DNA of 64,000 nucleotides, from positions 1-64,000 of the forward strand of contig JANJUX010000054.1 in the NCBI GenBank assembly GCA_024710355.1, written 5' to 3'. Shown here one piece after another: positions 1 through 8,974 of the stretch. The position numbers were made by a program, and so were the translations under genes. How positions within the stretch are numbered: position 1 is the first letter of the stretch; every line of letters begins with the position of its first letter. Origin of the DNA: Candidatus Rifleibacteriota bacterium (GTDB lineage: Bacteria; Muiribacteriota; Ozemobacteria; Ozemobacterales; Ozemobacteraceae). A model generated the notes under the pieces. The model made no database searches. It was not told where the DNA came from and saw nothing but the letters and a program-made list of their open reading frames with translations.

Positions 1-194
1 TGACTTGGCGACCAGTAAGCTTGAAAAGCGAAGTTTCCTTCATAAATGCCTCCAAAAATGTCTCGCTTATCATGCTATAGCAGGAAGAATTCAAGTACAA
101 CCCCCTTTCTTACAAAATTCAGTACGCTTTTATATAACATTTGCGTCGAGGCGCAAAATGGCCGCCGCTCACGACTTGCAGTCACAAACCCGGC

Positions 195-1058
195 TCAATC
201 CGGCGCTGTGCTTTTGAAACCGACAAAACCACGCCTGGCCTTTAAATGCTCCAGGGCCGCCAGACCTTTTTCATTTTTTTCCAGATCAGCGAACAAATCC
301 CGCAACCGGGCTTTCAAAGGCCCACTCATATCTTTGCGGACCACCAGCGGATCACCGGGAATGAGTTCGGTCCAGGCGATTGCCCTCGTTCCGGGCGGCA
401 GTATAATTGCTGCCGAAGCCTCGGTGGGAGTGTCTCTGTAAACCGCTGCGGCATCAACGAGGTCGGCATTCAGAGCGTCAAGACTCTTGGTATGGTTGCC
501 GGTAAAAATGACCTCTGAAAAAGAGGCCACCGGATCGATGCCCAGATCGCGAAACAGGCGCGCCGGCATGATGAAACCACTTCCAGAAAGCCGGTCTACA
601 TAAGCAATGCGTTTGCCGACAAGCTCCTGCAGGGTCTGATAAGGAGAAGTTTCTTTGACCAGAATCGCGCCGATATGCCCGAGACTGTTCTCCCTTTCAG
701 GTCTGCAGATTATTTCCCAGCTCGAGCTGGCGGGTGAATTCTCAAAGAGAGCATGACTGAACCATGCCAGATTGATTTTGCCGAATATCAGCAACTTGCC
801 AAGGGATTGATAATCCACCGCGACATGTATTTTGACAGGTCTTTGCAGATGCAGTTCAAGATAATCAGCCAGTGGCCTGAGATCCTGCAGAATTCCATCG
901 TCGGAGCCATAAGGCAGAACACCGATGATAAAATCCTGCTTTTCCACAAATTCCCAGTTTATTTTCATGGTGTCCATGGTTTCGCAATGCGCGCCAGAAG
1001 CTGGCCAGAAAGCCAAAACCAGCAGCAGCGTAATTATCTGTATGATGCGTTTACTCAT
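195..1058 (-). CDS. PhnD-like phosphate/phosphonate ABC substrate-binding protein
   Basis: A 287-residue secreted protein. Residues 1-26 form a signal peptide ending in GAHCE, and residues about 40-265 read as a PhnD/PBP2-type periplasmic binding fold (IGVLPYGSDDG near the start, VGKRIAYVDRLSGSGF in the middle). PhnD-like proteins bind phosphonates or other small anions in the periplasm. No permease or ATPase of an ABC importer is next to it; instead it is the last gene of a minus-strand operon after a transporter/HEAT fusion and a Cache/HAMP sensor. The start is supported by a strong GGGAGG 5 bases upstream of the ATG, 15 bases after the preceding stop. In this setting the protein may serve as a sensory binding component rather than an importer subunit; that is inference. 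The cysteine at the end of the signal region is not in a good lipobox. Confidence 0.82.
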   Translation of the reverse strand: MSKRIIQIITLLLVLAFWPASGAHCETMDTMKINWEFVEKQDFIIGVLPYGSDDGILQDLRPLADYLELHLQRPVKIHVAVDYQSLGKLLIFGKINLAWFSHALFENSPASSSWEIICRPERENSLGHIGAILVKETSPYQTLQELVGKRIAYVDRLSGSGFIMPARLFRDLGIDPVASFSEVIFTGNHTKSLDALNADLVDAAAVYRDTPTEASAAIILPPGTRAIAWTELIPGDPLVVRKDMSGPLKARLRDLFADLEKNEKGLAALEHLKARRGFVGFKSTAPD

Positions 1059-1073
1059 CGTTCCTCCCGCTAC

Positions 1074-3758
1074 TTATAGAAGTTGGTCACCAAGCATGTT
1101 TCGCGCTTCTTCACCGGTTAATGCAACAATTTGCCCCAAACCCGTCTCTATCAGACAACTCCGCAGATCATCATGGCCCTTCTGCCCATCGAGTAACGGC
1201 AGAAAAAGACGCGCAAACCCCTTCCCCACCCTTGCCTCAAGAAATTCCTGCGCTACAGAATTGAGAAACTTGTCAGCAGATCTGGCCTTCTCAATGGTAT
1301 CATGCCAGATCGACGGTTCACCGCCCCACAGCGCCAGAATTTTAATAAAATTTTCGAAACCCCGGCACCATTTTGGGGCAATTGCTGACCTTTCCTCTCC
1401 GGGAAAAGCGCAGGCGATGATCCAGGCCTGTTCAGCCATCTCCAGCAGGCGTTTAAACAAAACTTCCGCGCCACTGGGGTCTTCCGGCTTACAGATAACG
1501 GGAATCAATGCCGCTTCAGGGAGAAGCTCAACCCAGCTTTTTTCGGCGAGCACGCTCCACAGCGGACGTGAATCAATAATCGTGTGATTTTTATCTGCAA
1601 CCAGGCATTTAAGAATACTGGACCTGAACCGGTTATCGCCCTCGACAAGCGTTTGCAGCAAGCGTTCGCGCCGTCTGGCATCCTCCAGGTGAACGAGTTT
1701 GCCGATAATTTCGCCATCTACGTTAGAACCGGGCGCGTGCAGCCAGAACTCGATTCTTCGACGCTCTTCTTCAGGCAGTTCGTGCAAAAGCTTCATCAAC
1801 GAAGGCCGCTCCTGACCAGCTGAAGCGCTGAGAGCCCTGGCAATGGCCTTACCCCGGGCACCAGGCAGAGACGACCGGCTCATAAGAAATTCAATTACCT
1901 CCGGATGGCGAAAGTGTGCGAGTGCGTTAATAGCCTTGATTGCCGGCAATTCTACCGGGTCGTCCACCATGGCCATCAGAGCCGGCAAAAATGCCAGCAG
2001 ACCGGTGCGACCCAGAACGACTGCGGCAGTTCCCCGGGTCGCGGGATCGATGTCGCGCATATCATGGTAGAGGCGCTCAATAGCCCGCAACAAAATTCCA
2101 CGGTCATGCCCGTGACGTAAAATATTGAGAATAGCCGCACCACGCACTTTTCGGTGTGGGAAATCGAGAAAGCCGGCGCTCGTTTTTTCCAGCTCTGCAA
2201 AGTCAGACCTGCCGATTGCCTCAAGAAGGTCAGCGAGCAGACCCGGTTCCTGCCTGTCGTTTATCAATTCGGCGAGCAATGGGCCAGCCCGCCTGCCATA
2301 GTGAGACGTCACTACCTTTACGATCAGGGTCAGGTTTGGGCCATGCTCTTCGCTAGCCATGGCAGCGACAAGAATGCCGAGAGTATCTTCATCGGCTTCC
2401 CTTGCGCATTCCTGGATGGCCTGTACCCTGACAGCATTATTATCAGAAGAAAGAAGCTTCTGCAGATAGGCAAGCCGTTCCTTTTTTGGAAGAAAACGAA
2501 TGCCGACTACCGCTTCCAGACCCTCTGAAGTTGGCGCAGTCCCGAGAGTATCCTGAATCATCAATGGATAGAAATGAATGAGAATGCGGGTCAAAAGCAG
2601 AATACACAGGAGAAAAAAAGCATTGAGCAGATACAGGCCGGGATCGGCCCCGCCGCCGCTGGATGTCCAGACCAGCAGCCCGATTCCAACGCACATGGTC
2701 ATTGTCGCATCAAAAATACTGAGGAGGCGACGCGCGTAAATTCTGACTGACAGCGGCAGCGGCTCAAGCAGCAGCACCCAGGAAGGTGCCATAAAAATAA
2801 AGGTTGAGGTGCGCATTACAAACTGGCTGGCGGCAACCAGGAAAAAAACCGGAGACCACCACGTGGCTAACACCAGCAAACCAAGCGTGAATGGCCTGAT
2901 GGTTAAGATAACCTTCAGGGGAAGCTTGCTGAAAAGCCACCCGCCAAACAGTGCCTGCACGCTTATAGAAAAAAGCTCGATCATCGCATTGAAAAGCCCG
3001 AGGAAAGTCGCTATCTCATGCGAATCGCTCCATTCAACCGCTAATCGGCCGCTGAAGAGAAAATCCACCAGACTGCAGGTTAGAGTGCCCCCCGCTGACA
3101 TGGCCCAGACTATCCATACATATTTTCGCGTATTGGGGCCGGAATCTGCCAGTTTGCTATCTTCTGCCGGTAATTTTTGACCGGGCTCCGGCTTTGCCGC
3201 CGGCTGCCTGTCTTTATCCGGATTCGGCAACAGATAATTTGCCAGAAAAAAAGTAACGGCAGCGATTGCCAGAAACCAGCCCAGCTTTCCTTCTGCCATA
3301 AAAAAGCGCAGCGTCAGCCCTGCAAGAACTGACCCGACCGTACCTGCAGCCATTATGCCCGGAAGTCTTTTCTTAGACTCTCTTACAGGCAGAAGCTGCC
3401 CTGAAACATCAAAAAAAGACTGATTCGCCAGAAGTTCGCCGCTCCTGGCAAGAATGAGGGCAATAAATGTTGTCCATGCCGGAATTTCCGGAGATTTGGC
3501 GGCCAGCAGAAGGGCAACCAGACCCAATCCTGGAAGCAGCCTCGATAAGACGGCGGTACCCTGCCAGGTGGTAAGGCGCATAATGCCGATCTGCACCGTA
3601 AAAAAAAACACTGCCTGCCCGACAAAATACCAGGGCATCCCGGCGGCGCCGTAATTGTTCAAAAACATTGCGGTAAAAAGAACCATCAGATAGGCGAATG
3701 ATGCTTTCTGAAAAAAATAGTATACAGAAAGTCTTCGCACTAATGCCGCATTGTTCAT
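1074..3758 (-). CDS. Nucleotide-transporter-like (MFS/TLC) membrane protein fused to HEAT repeats
   Basis: An 894-residue fusion. Residues about 10-415 hold roughly twelve hydrophobic segments resembling the ATP/ADP-exchanger (TLC/Npt) branch of the major facilitator fold. Residues about 430-890 are soluble and alpha-helical, with HEAT-like repeats such as KVRGAAILNIL, ATRGTAAVVLG and PAIKAINALAHF. The ORF track starts at a GTG (3785), but the ATG at 3758 overlaps the stop of the upstream gene as ATGA, the usual sign of translational coupling, so I prefer it. TLC-type proteins move nucleotides or other organic anions, but the substrate here cannot be read. Neighbours are a Cache/HAMP receptor-like protein upstream and a PhnD-like binding protein downstream, so the three probably act together at the membrane. 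Confident about the architecture, not about transport. Confidence 0.8.
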   Translation of the reverse strand: MNNAALVRRLSVYYFFQKASFAYLMVLFTAMFLNNYGAAGMPWYFVGQAVFFFTVQIGIMRLTTWQGTAVLSRLLPGLGLVALLLAAKSPEIPAWTTFIALILARSGELLANQSFFDVSGQLLPVRESKKRLPGIMAAGTVGSVLAGLTLRFFMAEGKLGWFLAIAAVTFFLANYLLPNPDKDRQPAAKPEPGQKLPAEDSKLADSGPNTRKYVWIVWAMSAGGTLTCSLVDFLFSGRLAVEWSDSHEIATFLGLFNAMIELFSISVQALFGGWLFSKLPLKVILTIRPFTLGLLVLATWWSPVFFLVAASQFVMRTSTFIFMAPSWVLLLEPLPLSVRIYARRLLSIFDATMTMCVGIGLLVWTSSGGGADPGLYLLNAFFLLCILLLTRILIHFYPLMIQDTLGTAPTSEGLEAVVGIRFLPKKERLAYLQKLLSSDNNAVRVQAIQECAREADEDTLGILVAAMASEEHGPNLTLIVKVVTSHYGRRAGPLLAELINDRQEPGLLADLLEAIGRSDFAELEKTSAGFLDFPHRKVRGAAILNILRHGHDRGILLRAIERLYHDMRDIDPATRGTAAVVLGRTGLLAFLPALMAMVDDPVELPAIKAINALAHFRHPEVIEFLMSRSSLPGARGKAIARALSASAGQERPSLMKLLHELPEEERRRIEFWLHAPGSNVDGEIIGKLVHLEDARRRERLLQTLVEGDNRFRSSILKCLVADKNHTIIDSRPLWSVLAEKSWVELLPEAALIPVICKPEDPSGAEVLFKRLLEMAEQAWIIACAFPGEERSAIAPKWCRGFENFIKILALWGGEPSIWHDTIEKARSADKFLNSVAQEFLEARVGKGFARLFLPLLDGQKGHDDLRSCLIETGLGQIVALTGEEARNMLGDQLL

Positions 3759-4894
3759 TGATTCTGGTTCCAGCGATCGCGCCACAATTCTTCAACGAGC
3801 TGGTTCCGTTCAAGGCCCTCCGCCATGGTATTGAACGCCTGGCCTGCCTCGCCCAGCTCGTCATCCGATGCCACCTCGACCCTGCTGGTCAAAACCCCTG
3901 CCCCAATTTGCCTCAACCCTTTGAGAAGCGCGAGTATCTGCGAAAGATATCTGTCAGCAAGCAGCCATGCAAGAAACCCCGCTCCCAGCAACGGAATCAA
4001 TGCTATTCCCAGCATGTTCGTGGCCAGAGAATTCACAGTTTCGACAATACCCTTTTTTGAACGTCCGACCAGAAGCACCATATCCAGCTGAGTAACGGCA
4101 AGGGCCGTCACGAGAAATTCTTCGTCGCCAAGCCTGCTCCATGTTGATGGCTTTGTCCCCGGAACCGGGTAAGGCTCGACACCCGCCCTGGAAAGATTAC
4201 CCGGCAGCAACCCGCCATGGCGGGCCAGAATTTTGCCATGCCGGTCGGTCAGAATAGTAAAGCCGTCTTCAGCGGAAAAACGAGTCAGCATCTCATGCAG
4301 AAGTGCGCCGTCAAGGTGTATTCCCATGCTCAGTATTCCGCGTATTGAATCTCTTCTGTCAAATGCTCTGATGGGGAAATTTATAACCAGCATCTGCCCC
4401 TGCCGCATGGTTGAGTACACCGTCGAAATCTGCATTTTCCCCTCAGTCAGAGCGGTTTTAAGGCTCCTGCCCATTTCAGACATTTTTTTGCTGCCACGCA
4501 ACAGATTGAGGCCGACGAGTTTTGCCGCTTCCTGAGGAGATGAGCGTTCAGTGCTGGCGCAAACGGTGCCCCCCAGGTCATACACAATCGCGTTGGTAAA
4601 GAGCTTGCTTCTGAACAGAAACTCATTGAGAGGTTTCTCCGCTGACCGGTCAAAACGTTGCAGGCGCGGATCATCGCTGAGCTGCTGCAGATCAGCGATG
4701 ATTTCGTCAAAGTTCATTGAAATGCCCTGATGAATGGCTTGAGCTAATGTGGCTTGCGTTTCTATCATTTGCGAGGTCAAGGCCCGACGAATCTGTGAAG
4801 TTGCAAAAATTCCAAGCAGAAGAATGGTCGCGAGCATAAACAGAGAAAGCAAAAAAAGCACCTGGTGGCGTATCTGCCTAAATGGAAGACGCAT
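3755..4894 (-). CDS. Cache-type sensor with HAMP domain and no output domain
   Basis: A 379-residue membrane receptor. One membrane helix lies at residues about 12-32, an extracytoplasmic region of about 250 residues with Cache-like features follows (YDLGGTVCAST, FTILTDRHGKILA), then a second helix at about 290-310 and a HAMP domain at 312-365 (DDELGEAGQAFNTM). The protein ends about 15 residues after HAMP, so there is no kinase, GGDEF or methyl-accepting domain. The ORF track begins at a TTG (4915), but AGGAG at 4901-4905 sits 6 bases before the ATG at 4894, which I take as the start. It is first in an operon with a transporter/HEAT fusion (4-base overlap) and a PhnD-like binding protein. 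The signal would have to pass to another protein, perhaps the HEAT fusion; this is inference. Confidence 0.8.
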   Translation of the reverse strand: MRLPFRQIRHQVLFLLSLFMLATILLLGIFATSQIRRALTSQMIETQATLAQAIHQGISMNFDEIIADLQQLSDDPRLQRFDRSAEKPLNEFLFRSKLFTNAIVYDLGGTVCASTERSSPQEAAKLVGLNLLRGSKKMSEMGRSLKTALTEGKMQISTVYSTMRQGQMLVINFPIRAFDRRDSIRGILSMGIHLDGALLHEMLTRFSAEDGFTILTDRHGKILARHGGLLPGNLSRAGVEPYPVPGTKPSTWSRLGDEEFLVTALAVTQLDMVLLVGRSKKGIVETVNSLATNMLGIALIPLLGAGFLAWLLADRYLSQILALLKGLRQIGAGVLTSRVEVASDDELGEAGQAFNTMAEGLERNQLVEELWRDRWNQNQ

Positions 4895-5018
4895 GTATAT
4901 CTCCTGCTTTGCCAATCAAGAATAATCTTTTGCTCTTATTCTGGTTCTCCAAACGAGCCTACCACAAAATGACTCTCAGCCAAAGCAGACACTCCGACTT
5001 CAATAATGCCAGGTTCCC

Positions 5019-5036
5019 GCAGCATCATGATGCTGC
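5019..5036. promoter_or_regulatory. Perfect 18-base palindrome, possible operator
   Basis: GCAGCATCATGATGCTGC is its own reverse complement. It lies about 125 bases upstream of the sensor gene and 240 bases upstream of the polyketide synthase gene. It is not followed by a T run, so it is unlikely to be a terminator. A binding site for a dimeric regulator is possible; no regulator gene is adjacent. Confidence 0.35.
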
Positions 5037-5239
5037 CGTAAAAGTAGTATTCACAACGACCGGGTGCTTTGTTGTTCGGTGTTGTTGTGAGTTTTTTATT
5101 TCTTAAATTAAGTGCCAGCAGATATTCGGGTATAAGCTGTGACAAAAATGTGTTGTTTTTCGGGCATTAGCGGTATCATGGGTAATCAGCCGCTTTTTAT
5201 GGCTAACAAAGCATAAAATTAGAGAGATCACTTTTGCGA

Positions 5240-5259
5240 CATGCCATCAACAGGGCATG
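5240..5259. promoter_or_regulatory. Inverted repeat before the polyketide synthase start
   Basis: CATGCC and GGCATG flank an 8-base spacer. The ORF-track ATG (5257) lies inside the right arm, while the GGAGG ribosome-binding site (5266-5270) follows it. The repeat could be an operator or a leader hairpin controlling access to the ribosome-binding site. Confidence 0.3.
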
Positions 5260-5277
5260 GTAATCGGAGGTTCGATT

Positions 5278-6462
5278 TTGATACTGTGCAATTTTAGAAT
5301 TATTCGCCCCAGATATTTGCTTGAGCAGGAAACCACGCTGGCATGGCTGGCTGAAGCGCATGCTCGCGCGGAGTCCTGTAAAGATGCCAGTTCTGGGAAG
5401 CTACGGCCTGCAAGTATCTCTTCAGATAGCATTTCCAGACTCGTTAAGCGTTACGGGTGTTCAGGTGAGCAGATCGCCGTTCGCGGCACAGAAATATGCG
5501 ATTTCACCCACACAAACTGGGAGAAAATGGCATTGTTTCATTTCAGGAATGGCCCTTTTGGGCCTGATATGAGCCAACGATCAGCACAATTCAGTGAAAT
5601 TTCAAAGCGTATCTGTGAACAATTTTTCCCACCTGAAATCACTGCTCCTGATCACCTTGTTCATGTTACCTGCACCGGCTATATTTCCCCGAGCAGCCCC
5701 CAGGAAATAGTCTCCAAAAACCAATGGCACCAGAAAACCGTGGTAACCCATGCTTATCACATGGGATGCTATGCCGCTATGCCAGCGGTGCGCATGGCAG
5801 AAGGCTTTCTCGCCAAAGACCGCCTTGATACTGCCGGCTGCCACAGTGGCTTTCGTGCAGATATATTTCACACTGAGGTCTGCTCCTTGCATGTGCAGCT
5901 TCAAGATCACTCACCAGAGCAACTCGTCGTTCAAAGCCTTTTTGCCGATGGTTTTATCGTCTACTCGGCCGTACACCAGGAAGAAGCCGGTCTGGTCAAC
6001 GGAGCCGGGCTTGTCGTTGAGGCTCTTCAAGAAGAAATTATTCCCGGGACAGAAAAGGCAATTACCTGGGATTGCTCTGAATGGGGAATGCGCATGGGGC
6101 TTTCATCAATTGTTCCCGAAGCAATTTCGTCAAATCTCGCCAGCTACATGCAACGACTCTGCCAGCGCTGCAACGTTTCATTCGAGGAAATCTGCGCCAA
6201 AGCGATTTTCGCCGTTCACCCCGGCGGGCCCAAAATTATCGATCGGATTCAGGCGTTGCTGGGTCTGCGGGACGAGCAACTGCAGGCCAGCCGCCATATT
6301 CTTAAAACCTGTGGAAACATGTCATCGGCGACTCTGCCACACGTCTGGGAAAACATCTGCGCCGATTCATCTGTGAGCGACGGCACTCTGGTAGTCAGTC
6401 TGGCGTTCGGGCCCGGACTATGCATTTCCGGTGCAACAATGCGCAAGGTCGTTAACCCATGA
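5278..6462 (+). CDS. Type III polyketide synthase (chalcone/stilbene synthase family)
   Basis: This cytoplasmic enzyme condenses an acyl-CoA starter with malonyl-CoA units. Counted from the start chosen here (394 residues), the thiolase-fold triad is Cys164 in HMGCYA, His314 in VHPGGP and Asn347 in CGNMSS. The C-terminal FGPGLCISG matches the GFGPG loop of the chalcone synthase family, and HPGGPKIIDRI is typical of it rather than of FabH. The track's ATG at 5257 has no ribosome-binding site; the in-frame TTG at 5278 follows GGAGG by 7 bases, so I use it. The next gene overlaps by 4 bases and a methyltransferase follows, forming a three-gene biosynthetic operon. The product (pyrone, alkylresorcinol or other phenolic) cannot be told from sequence. 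Confidence 0.88.
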   Translation: MILCNFRIIRPRYLLEQETTLAWLAEAHARAESCKDASSGKLRPASISSDSISRLVKRYGCSGEQIAVRGTEICDFTHTNWEKMALFHFRNGPFGPDMSQRSAQFSEISKRICEQFFPPEITAPDHLVHVTCTGYISPSSPQEIVSKNQWHQKTVVTHAYHMGCYAAMPAVRMAEGFLAKDRLDTAGCHSGFRADIFHTEVCSLHVQLQDHSPEQLVVQSLFADGFIVYSAVHQEEAGLVNGAGLVVEALQEEIIPGTEKAITWDCSEWGMRMGLSSIVPEAISSNLASYMQRLCQRCNVSFEEICAKAIFAVHPGGPKIIDRIQALLGLRDEQLQASRHILKTCGNMSSATLPHVWENICADSSVSDGTLVVSLAFGPGLCISGATMRKVVNP

Positions 6463-7628
6463 AGCTGTCTGTCGCCACAAATTTTGACAACAAGCTTCTT
6501 GCGGACATGGCCGGCCATAATGTCGTAGAGGTCTATGGCAAGCTGCCAAGAGACGTGGCCGGCGGCGGCAGGGCAAGTTACTCTACCGGCGCAGTCGGTA
6601 TGCCACAACTTGAAAACCACATTAAAGAAGCGCACGACAATGGCATACGCTTTAATTACCTTTTAAATGCCGTGTGCCTCGGGAACCGCGAGTGGAGTCG
6701 CAGTGGCATTAGAGCTATTCGTGAACTTCTTGATGAAATGGCGATGATTAAGGTCGATGCAATTACGGTTTCGACTCCTTATCTGGCTGAGATTATCAAA
6801 AAACATTACCCCATGTTCCAGTTAAAAATTGGCATTTTTGCCAACATCGATACACCAACCCGCGCCAGATTCTGGCAAAACCTCGGAGCGGACACGCTGG
6901 TGCTTGAATCTTTTTCGATCAACAGGCGCTTTCCCCTGCTTAAATCAATTCGTGAATCAGTTTCGTGTGAGCTGCAGTTGATAGCGAATTTTACCTGCCT
7001 GCCAAACTGCCCGATGCAGATATACCACATGACAGGAATCTCGCACGGTTCAAATACCGTTGACAAGGGGCCATTCATCGATTATTGCATTCTAAAATGC
7101 TCAGCCACAACTCTTAACGACCCGGCCCTGCTGATTAAATCGAACTGGATACGCCCGGAAGATACTGACTATTACGAGCAAATGGGTTTCAGCAGTTTCA
7201 AGCTGCTTGAAAGGAATGCGCCATCTGACCTGATGCTCAAAAGAGTTCGGGCATATTCAAACAAAACTTCGCCGGCCAACCTGCTTGAACTGATTCAGCC
7301 CTTCGGCTTTAATAAAAGCATTAAAATGCAGTTTGGCTGGATACCACGACTGATTCTGGAACGCCCGAGGCTGGTTTTGCCTCTGTACCGCCTGCTGAAA
7401 ACACGCGGCATGCTTTTTTCTTTAAAAGGAACCCCGGCAAAGATTGACTCAGCCAAAATTCCCGCGAATTTTCTCGATGAGATTTCCCGGCGCCCCTGCT
7501 CAAAGAATTTGCTCTGCCAGGATTGCAGTTACTGTGATCAAATTTCAAAAGAGGCATACAGCGTCGACCCGGCCTACTATCAGGAGTGCACACGCCTGTA
7601 CAAGAGAGTTTTTAAACTTTTATGCTGA
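6459..7628 (+). CDS. U32 peptidase-like / UbiU-UbiV-like protein with Cys clusters
   Basis: 389 residues resembling the TIM-barrel part of the peptidase U32 superfamily (VDAITVSTPYLAEII, KIGIFANIDTPTRARFW, LVLESFSINR). Cysteines cluster in CLPNCP, DYCILKC and a C-terminal group, CSKNLLCQDCSYC. UbiU and UbiV of this superfamily are iron-sulfur proteins that hydroxylate aromatic rings without oxygen, and other members modify RNA; true peptidase activity is doubtful for much of the family. The ATG overlaps the stop of the polyketide synthase gene (ATGA), so the two are translated together. A role in tailoring the polyketide, perhaps hydroxylation, is an attractive inference. Confident about the superfamily, low confidence about the reaction. 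Confidence 0.65.
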   Translation: MKLSVATNFDNKLLADMAGHNVVEVYGKLPRDVAGGGRASYSTGAVGMPQLENHIKEAHDNGIRFNYLLNAVCLGNREWSRSGIRAIRELLDEMAMIKVDAITVSTPYLAEIIKKHYPMFQLKIGIFANIDTPTRARFWQNLGADTLVLESFSINRRFPLLKSIRESVSCELQLIANFTCLPNCPMQIYHMTGISHGSNTVDKGPFIDYCILKCSATTLNDPALLIKSNWIRPEDTDYYEQMGFSSFKLLERNAPSDLMLKRVRAYSNKTSPANLLELIQPFGFNKSIKMQFGWIPRLILERPRLVLPLYRLLKTRGMLFSLKGTPAKIDSAKIPANFLDEISRRPCSKNLLCQDCSYCDQISKEAYSVDPAYYQECTRLYKRVFKLLC

Positions 7629-7697
7629 ATTCCATATCTGCGGCTGCCCTTCTTTTCAGCGCCAGCAAACATAATTTGCCCGCATCGAGGTAATTAA

Positions 7698-8444
7698 ATG
7701 AGCATTTCAACTATCTTAAAAGAGATGCGTTCGATTGATATCAGAAGCACTGAAAAAGAATTCATGGACGACCCGGAATTCAAGGGTACTGATCTGACAG
7801 AAAGTTTCAAATTCATAAAAATCACAAATATGCTTGGAGGCGGCCGACTTGCGGTAATCAACTGCATTGGCAAAGCTTTGCAGGATATTCCCTTTCAGAG
7901 AGACCTCAGCGTTCTCGATATCGGCTGCGGCATTGGCGACATGGGGGGGGCCATTATCAGCTGGGGTGAGCGCCACGGCAGAAATATAAACTACACCGGC
8001 CTCGAAAAAAGCGCCTACATACTCGATGAGGCCAGAAAACAGAATAAAAACAATAATATGAGGTTTATCAGCGGCGACCTTTTCGAAAGCGATCTTCCTG
8101 AAGCTGATCTGGTTATAATCTCGATGGTTCTTCATCATCTCGATGAAGCTGACGTAATTAGCGCTATTCGAAACCTCGCCGCCAAAGCACGCATTGCTCT
8201 GATTATCAGCGAGCTTGAACGCTCGCTTCCGCCCTACCTGATCTGCCAGCTTCTCTCTATGACAATCAAAAATTCAAGCGCCATTCACGACGCACTGCTT
8301 TCGGTGCGCAAGGGCTTTAAGGCACCCGAGATGAGAAATCTGATTTCCCGGGCAGGTCACCGGGGAATTGTGCGTCGAGGCCTGGGATGGCGAATTCTCG
8401 CAGTTGTGCCTCTTTTTGAAATTTCCAGTCCACATCGCCGTTGA
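7698..8444 (+). CDS. Class I SAM-dependent methyltransferase
   Basis: 248 residues with a Rossmann-fold methyltransferase core. Motif I is VLDIGCGIGDMG near residue 75; an acidic residue follows at the second strand (YTGLEKS), and VIISMVLHHLDE is the motif IV region often seen in small-molecule methylases. The gene follows the U32-like gene by about 70 bases with a GAGGT ribosome-binding site before the ATG. Type III polyketide synthases are often paired with a methyltransferase of this kind, which methylates the aromatic product on oxygen or carbon, so a tailoring role is likely. The substrate itself cannot be read from sequence. Confidence 0.8.
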   Translation: MSISTILKEMRSIDIRSTEKEFMDDPEFKGTDLTESFKFIKITNMLGGGRLAVINCIGKALQDIPFQRDLSVLDIGCGIGDMGGAIISWGERHGRNINYTGLEKSAYILDEARKQNKNNNMRFISGDLFESDLPEADLVIISMVLHHLDEADVISAIRNLAAKARIALIISELERSLPPYLICQLLSMTIKNSSAIHDALLSVRKGFKAPEMRNLISRAGHRGIVRRGLGWRILAVVPLFEISSPHRR

Positions 8445-8541
8445 GAGTGATATGATCTGCCTGCACGACCGCCATGATACTCAACAGAAATATGTTTATG
8501 ACCAGTCGATTTCTTTGAGTAAGAAAGGAAAATAGAGAAAC

Positions 8542-8850
8542 GTGAAGAAAAAGATAAAAATCCTTCTCATGTTGATTTTCTTTGTATATCTGGCTCTTCC
8601 ATTTATCGCCGGACTGCTGAAAATTGGAAATAGATGGGGACCCAAAATATATCCACTTGAATTTCACCAGTTTGCTTATGGCATGGCCTGGCTCAAAACA
8701 TCGTCTGGTTCGGACAAACCTAGAATTGGATGGTGGTTTAAGCCTGAGAATAGACCTTTATTTTATGGTTTTTATGACAAAAATGAGGATCCTGGCTTCT
8801 ACCAGGAAATGAAAGACAAAAAGGACAAAGAATTTGAAGAAAAAAAGTGA
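8542..8850 (+). CDS. Small single-pass membrane protein, unknown
   Basis: 102 residues, starting at GTG with AAGGAA about 11 bases upstream. A lysine-rich start is followed by one hydrophobic helix (residues about 6-25), then a Trp/Tyr-rich stretch (IGWWFKPENR, PLFYGFYDK) and a highly charged Lys/Glu tail. This suggests an inner-membrane anchor with a short exported domain or an uncleaved signal peptide. I recognise no family. The base composition is more AT-rich than its neighbours. Confidence 0.5.
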   Translation: MKKKIKILLMLIFFVYLALPFIAGLLKIGNRWGPKIYPLEFHQFAYGMAWLKTSSGSDKPRIGWWFKPENRPLFYGFYDKNEDPGFYQEMKDKKDKEFEEKK

Positions 8851-8918
8851 AGTCTTCGAAGCCATCTTTAATGAACATCCCCAATCCAGGCCCAGGCATA
8901 ATTGAAGATCCAGAGATA

Positions 8919-8947
8919 TTGACGCGGTTCCAGCCTGGAGCTAAAAT
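8919..8947 (+). promoter_or_regulatory. Sigma-70-type promoter for the DJ-1/PfpI gene
   Basis: TTGACG, a 17-base spacer, then TAAAAT. Transcription would start near 8954, about 20 bases before the ATG at 8975. Confidence 0.6.
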
Positions 8948-8974
8948 GACGGAAATCTTACTGCGGGGGTCTTC

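Larger units (their letters stand above)
4895..5277. other. Divergent intergenic region with two palindromes
   Basis: About 380 bases between the divergent sensor operon and the polyketide synthase operon. No convincing ORF and no RNA gene. It holds a perfect 18-base palindrome (listed separately) and an inverted repeat just before the synthase start. AT-rich stretches around 5090-5220 could hold promoters (TAAAAT at 5214-5219, TATCAT at 5174-5179), but I found no matching -35 box at 17 bases. Confidence 0.6.
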
